NCBI GenBank assembly: GCA_026874595.1
Contig: CM049314.1
Location: 25,367,729-25,431,728, forward strand
Direction of reading: 5' to 3'
Origin: Sipunculus nudus
Taxonomy: Eukaryota; Annelida; Sipuncula; Golfingiida; Sipunculidae
DNA length: 64,000 nucleotides
The position numbers and the translations under genes are program-made. This document shows positions 60,182 through 64,000 of this stretch, piece by piece. The notes below the pieces were generated by a model. The model was not told the origin of the DNA, did no database searches, and saw only the letters and a list, made by a program, of their open reading frames with translations. How positions within the stretch are numbered: position 1 is the first letter of the stretch; every line of letters starts with the position of its first letter.

Positions 60182-62263
60182 AGGCGGAAATCTGGCATCC
60201 ATGTTAGAGTCAACATGGCGGTCATATTTCAAAATGGCCGCCACATATGACATCAAAAACATCAATTCCTACCTATAAGCGTTAAAAAATGAACGATTTC
60301 CTTCATCTTCCTGTCAGTTTCTATGTTTTGATAGTGGAGAATCTAATTCTTACCTTTAAATTGACATTAGCGGCATATTATTTTATTTATTTCAACATGT
60401 GGAGTTTTTTAGAAAATGTGACTCTCGGCAACTAACTTATGAGTTGCCAGTAAGGGGTACCTATGAATTATCTAGAGCACAAGTTTCTTTGATGGATTTA
60501 TGATAGTAGGGGTCCACTGATACGTTTGAGATAATTCGTCTTCACGACGACCTTGGGCAATTTTTGAAGTACGCAAATTAGGGGAGCCATTGACGAAAGT
60601 TCTAATTTCTTTGAAATCTCAAGAACTTACCATGACAACCAGTCATAGTCTACTTTCCGCAATATCTCAAGAACAAACCGTGATAACTGGTCAAACATTT
60701 TGTTTAGATCTACGTTTTCATGGTCAAAGATTCAACGGAAACCATATTAATAATGGTTCAGTTCATATTTTAAATTTTAACATGCAAATTAGGGCCGTCA
60801 TTTATTGAAAGTCCAGTTTCCGCAATATCTGAAGAACTAACCATGAGAATTGGTCAAACATTGTGACTAAATCTAAGGTTTCATGGTCAAAGATTCGAAT
60901 GAAATCATGTGAACAATGGTTTTAACTGAAATTAAGTATGCAAATTCTACTTTCTTCATTATCTTAATTGGAAACGTTAATAAAATCTAGAAAAATACAG
61001 GATCTAAGCATAGGTTTATATGGTCAAAGAATGTTAAAAGACCCCCCGAACAAATGCCTGATGTTAATTCTTTTTATGTTTTGAAAATGGAAATTACGTC
61101 ATGCAGTTGTTGCTGTATTACCTAATTTTTCTCCATTATACATTAAACATATTGATAAATTTTCAAACATATTTCCTAAATCTGAAGTTTCTTTGCCCGA
61201 GATCAATCTGAGAAATTAGAATTGAGTGATTGGTGTACCATTCAATGTAGATGCAATACGGGGTGTACTTTCTATGCCTAATATTATGACTTATTTATAG
61301 AAATATAATGCATCAGTCATTTTGTCTATATTTCACGATTATAGAATATCTCCTCAACCTGGCTATTATATGGAGAGTACTTCAAGATATATAGATAAAC
61401 GTATTAGATGAAATTATTAGGATGTAAGAACATTTTACATTCACGTCATTTATAGCCATTTTGCCAATGGAATTCATTCAGTTTAAAGAAAACACATTCC
61501 TGTGTACATGGACCAGTTCAGATCCATTGGAATAAATAAACCTAGGCGTTCATCCTTATTCATGCTTATCTGATTGTTATATAAACTACAATATTTAAAG
61601 TGCAAGGTAGACAAGCATTAATCGAGTCCTAGTGGTCGAAAATGTCTACTTGTATTTATAATGTCTATCTTAATATGCCTTTAGCGGTCTGGCTGGTTGG
61701 TCTTTGACCACCATATTCGAGTCTATAATATACTACATTATACACGTTTGAGTATGATTAAACTCCTCTCCCAAACACTGATGAATATTCAAAACAGAGT
61801 ATTGTTTATTGCTGATCCGATATAATGTGATTGGATCTGGTGAAACACTTATTCCACGGAAAAATTAGCTCCATAGATACTATTACTGGTTCTACTGTTT
61901 GATTCAAAACTTTGACCATGAAAACCTAGGTGTAACGCAACATTTGGGAAATTATCATGGTTAGTTTTTTAGATATTGAAGAAAAAAATTGTTTTCAAAG
62001 GCGGCCCTAATTTGCATATTACAAAAATTATTGCTTAAAAATGCTCAATATTTCAGTCTTTATCATTATTTTGTAGATTTAAATCGAAGTTATCACATTT
62101 TTATGTAACGTAATAAAACACATTGAATAAGGTAAAAAAATCATGAATATCTGGCTATCCAGTCACTTTTTATGCCGAAAATAAGATTTTGTATCATCAC
62201 GTGACAGCCGATTTAAAATATGACTGCCATATTGACTCAAACAAGAATACCACACTGCCACCT
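60182..62263. mobile_element. inverted-repeat element (ATGGCGGTCAT type)
   Basis: Left outer block GAGTCAACATGGCGGTCATA (60210-60229) matches the reverse complement of 62215-62240. Inner blocks at 60782-60912 (ATGCAAATTAGGGCCG, GAACTAACCATGA, TTTCATGGTCAAAGATTCGAA) match the reverse complement of 61905-62026. Left of the centre the inner module is repeated in tandem (60560, 60640, 60800; ~150-160 bp). Non-coding, 2.1 kb. Probably a non-autonomous DNA transposon or composite repeat; superfamily unknown. Confidence 0.6.
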
Positions 62264-63468
62264 ATATTTTAATGTTCTTTAGGGTATTATTTAACTGGCT
62301 GGATATGTATCATGCTTTCTTCAGAAAATGCCTACAGGAATTCATTTCTGAACATTTGCGCCTGAACTAAAAAACAGTTTTTTATAATCAGCAGTATTAG
62401 AGACCTAACGCCAAGAAAAAAAAGGACAAAAAACCTATATAAGAACCCGGCGGTCTACGTCTCTCCTCCATACAAGTTTAGGGCGAGTCTAAAAAAGGCC
62501 CCTGTCTTTGTTCAGGCTGCTAAATTTAACCCTTTATCCTTTAGATTGTTTTAGACTGCTGACACACGTTTATGACGCAATTTATGTTTTCATTACGGAT
62601 AGAATTATGCCCAGTTTTATCTTATCTTTATAAAACCTTCTACAGTAAGTACTGCTATAGGCAGATACATATTTTGGGACATATCAGAGGTGGGGTACAG
62701 AGGAGTTCTGCTATAACGAGTTGGCTGCCCCTGCCATTTTTAGTGACTAGCTTTTTATACCCGCTCATCATTTTGCACTCAAAGCCAATTTAAATTTCAT
62801 CCTAAATATGATGTTATATAAATTCCTCGAAAGGATCACAATCATACAATCATACAATCAAACAATAATTTGAATTTTTCTGGAGTTTTTGGGAAATATT
62901 TAACCCCCCCCCCCCCCCCCCACATATATATACCAAGCATCATTCCGGGCAATTCCACACCAAAACATGTATATCCAAGGTAAAGCCAAAGAGGCTTTAA
63001 CTATATTTTTTGAATTCAAATGCTAAGCTCGATATTAAATTAAAAAAGTGAACTTTTATGATCACATTGTACTTACGCCTACCATTATATGAATATGTAT
63101 TTGAGTATTTGGAATATCAACCTTTATTAAAAAATATTGTGTTTCTGTATAAGTCTGACCATACGTATATTTTCCAAACTGAGCATTGTATTATATAGTC
63201 TTCCATTGTAGTTCAAACAGCATTTTGTGTGGCTTCTACACCGTAATTTTAACTCCTTTTTAGGTTTAATGTTTTTTATGGGTTTATAATGTCATATCAT
63301 AGTAAATTACTGCATTTCTTATCTAGCCTATAAGTGACATCTAAATTAAGTCTACATCTGTATCTTTAATGAATATTTTTTAATAGTCAGTCATTTTTAT
63401 TCAATTGCATGCTTGTAATAGCGTGTTAGAGCACGTGCATCACCGTGAACTTTACGCTTTAGAAATAA

Positions 63469-63503
<35 letters not shown>

Positions 63504-63658
63504 ATACATATAAATGTTAATTTTTCATTTTTTTGTTATGCAGGAGAACATTTGCATTAGCCATGACGCATACTTTGTTATCCTAATCATATACAAAAAT
63601 AAAACCTATATAATATACACATTGGTTGTGATTCGAGTGTATTGTGTACGTAGTATAT
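62264..63658. other. spacer
   Basis: TATATAAG at 62436-62443 has no recognisable gene after it. C18 run at 62904-62921 and (TTA)n at 63470-63502. Confidence 0.45.
63470..63502. repeat. (TTA)n microsatellite
   Basis: About eleven ATT units. Confidence 0.9.
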
Positions 63659-64000
63659 ATGGCCACTCGAGCACATCCGCTGGTATACAGTGAAAATCAT
63701 CTTGTAGTTGTGGGAAATAAAGCTGTGATCCGTAATCGTGTAAAATCGGCGTCATTTGGTGAATTACCTATATGTACATACAAACTCAATTTAACTGACG
63801 TGATGACTACAGGCATTGATTCACACAAGGAAGGTTCTATCGGAAACTGGTATAGGGGGAAGTTTGTAACACAGTGGAACACACTTACTGGCATTCTGTT
63901 GAGCGTAAAGGCCTACGTGGATAATTCACCTTATAATCAGGGGAATTGTACGAACCGAATCCACAGTAACCACGTAAATGATGAGCGGGCCACAAGGTAA
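63659..64000 (+). CDS. unrecognised open frame, truncated at the right edge
   Basis: At least 113 codons from ATG 63659 (an in-frame non-ATG opening extends to 63644), still open at the window end. It begins MATRAHPLVYSENHLVVVGN, with later segments NLTDVMTTGIDSHKEG and SIGNWYRGKFVTQWNTLTG. Base composition is more GC-rich than the flank, as in exons. No signal peptide or membrane segment is seen. Likely a first exon or a transposon ORF; family not known. Confidence 0.4.
   Translation: MATRAHPLVYSENHLVVVGNKAVIRNRVKSASFGELPICTYKLNLTDVMTTGIDSHKEGSIGNWYRGKFVTQWNTLTGILLSVKAYVDNSPYNQGNCTNRIHSNHVNDERATR

Noticed and set aside
60205-60244. ATGGCGGTCATATTTCAAAATGGCCGCC as a promoter-like or YY1-type site
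   Set aside because: It is the outer block of an inverted-repeat element and has its partner at 62201-62250.

Overview
The window looks like nuclear DNA of a marine invertebrate, most likely a mollusc or another lophotrochozoan. The evidence is AT-rich sequence with many long (TA)n tracts, genes split by introns with GT/AG borders, NACHT, TRIM and PAN/Apple protein families, and animal-type LTR, LINE, hAT-like and CACTG-ended transposons. The species call is inference. There are no prokaryotic operons, CRISPR arrays or phage genes.

Layout. 1-883 (minus): a NACHT (NLR-like) ATPase pseudogene running off the left edge, with one frameshift and three in-frame stops. 2101-3523: a hAT-like non-autonomous element set in a (TA)n tract. 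4337-11389: a complete but disabled Ty3/Gypsy LTR retrotransposon with two LTRs, PBS, gag, protease, RT, RNase H, integrase and polypurine tract; its gag carries a 220-bp segment in three tandem copies. 11971-14030: a foldback element with ~250-bp inverted arms. 16199-16516: a MITE. 16806-17260: a LINE remnant. 17491-18200: a ~310-340-bp tandem repeat. 18735-20576: a terminal-inverted-repeat element carrying palindromes that match the oestrogen-response-element consensus. 23424-26635: an RTE-type LINE, nearly full length, with a perfect 15-bp target duplication and several coding breaks.

31722-39419 (plus): the best host gene on this strand, three phase-1 exons encoding a signal peptide and two PAN/Apple-like modules (~176 residues). 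40251-41920: a small foldback element whose left arm is split by a hAT-like insertion. 45854-43106 (minus): an apparently intact two-exon TRIM gene (RING, two B-boxes, coiled coil, propeller; ~622 residues). 50078-55668: a 5.6-kb CACTG...CAGTG element with subterminal repeats and small spliced-looking exons. 60182-62263: another inverted-repeat element. 63659-64000: an unrecognised open frame running off the right edge.

The convincing intact host genes are the PAN and TRIM genes. They and the NACHT relic belong to families often expanded in invertebrate innate immunity, but nothing in the sequence shows that they act together. Most of the remaining sequence is transposons, microsatellites and AT-rich spacer.
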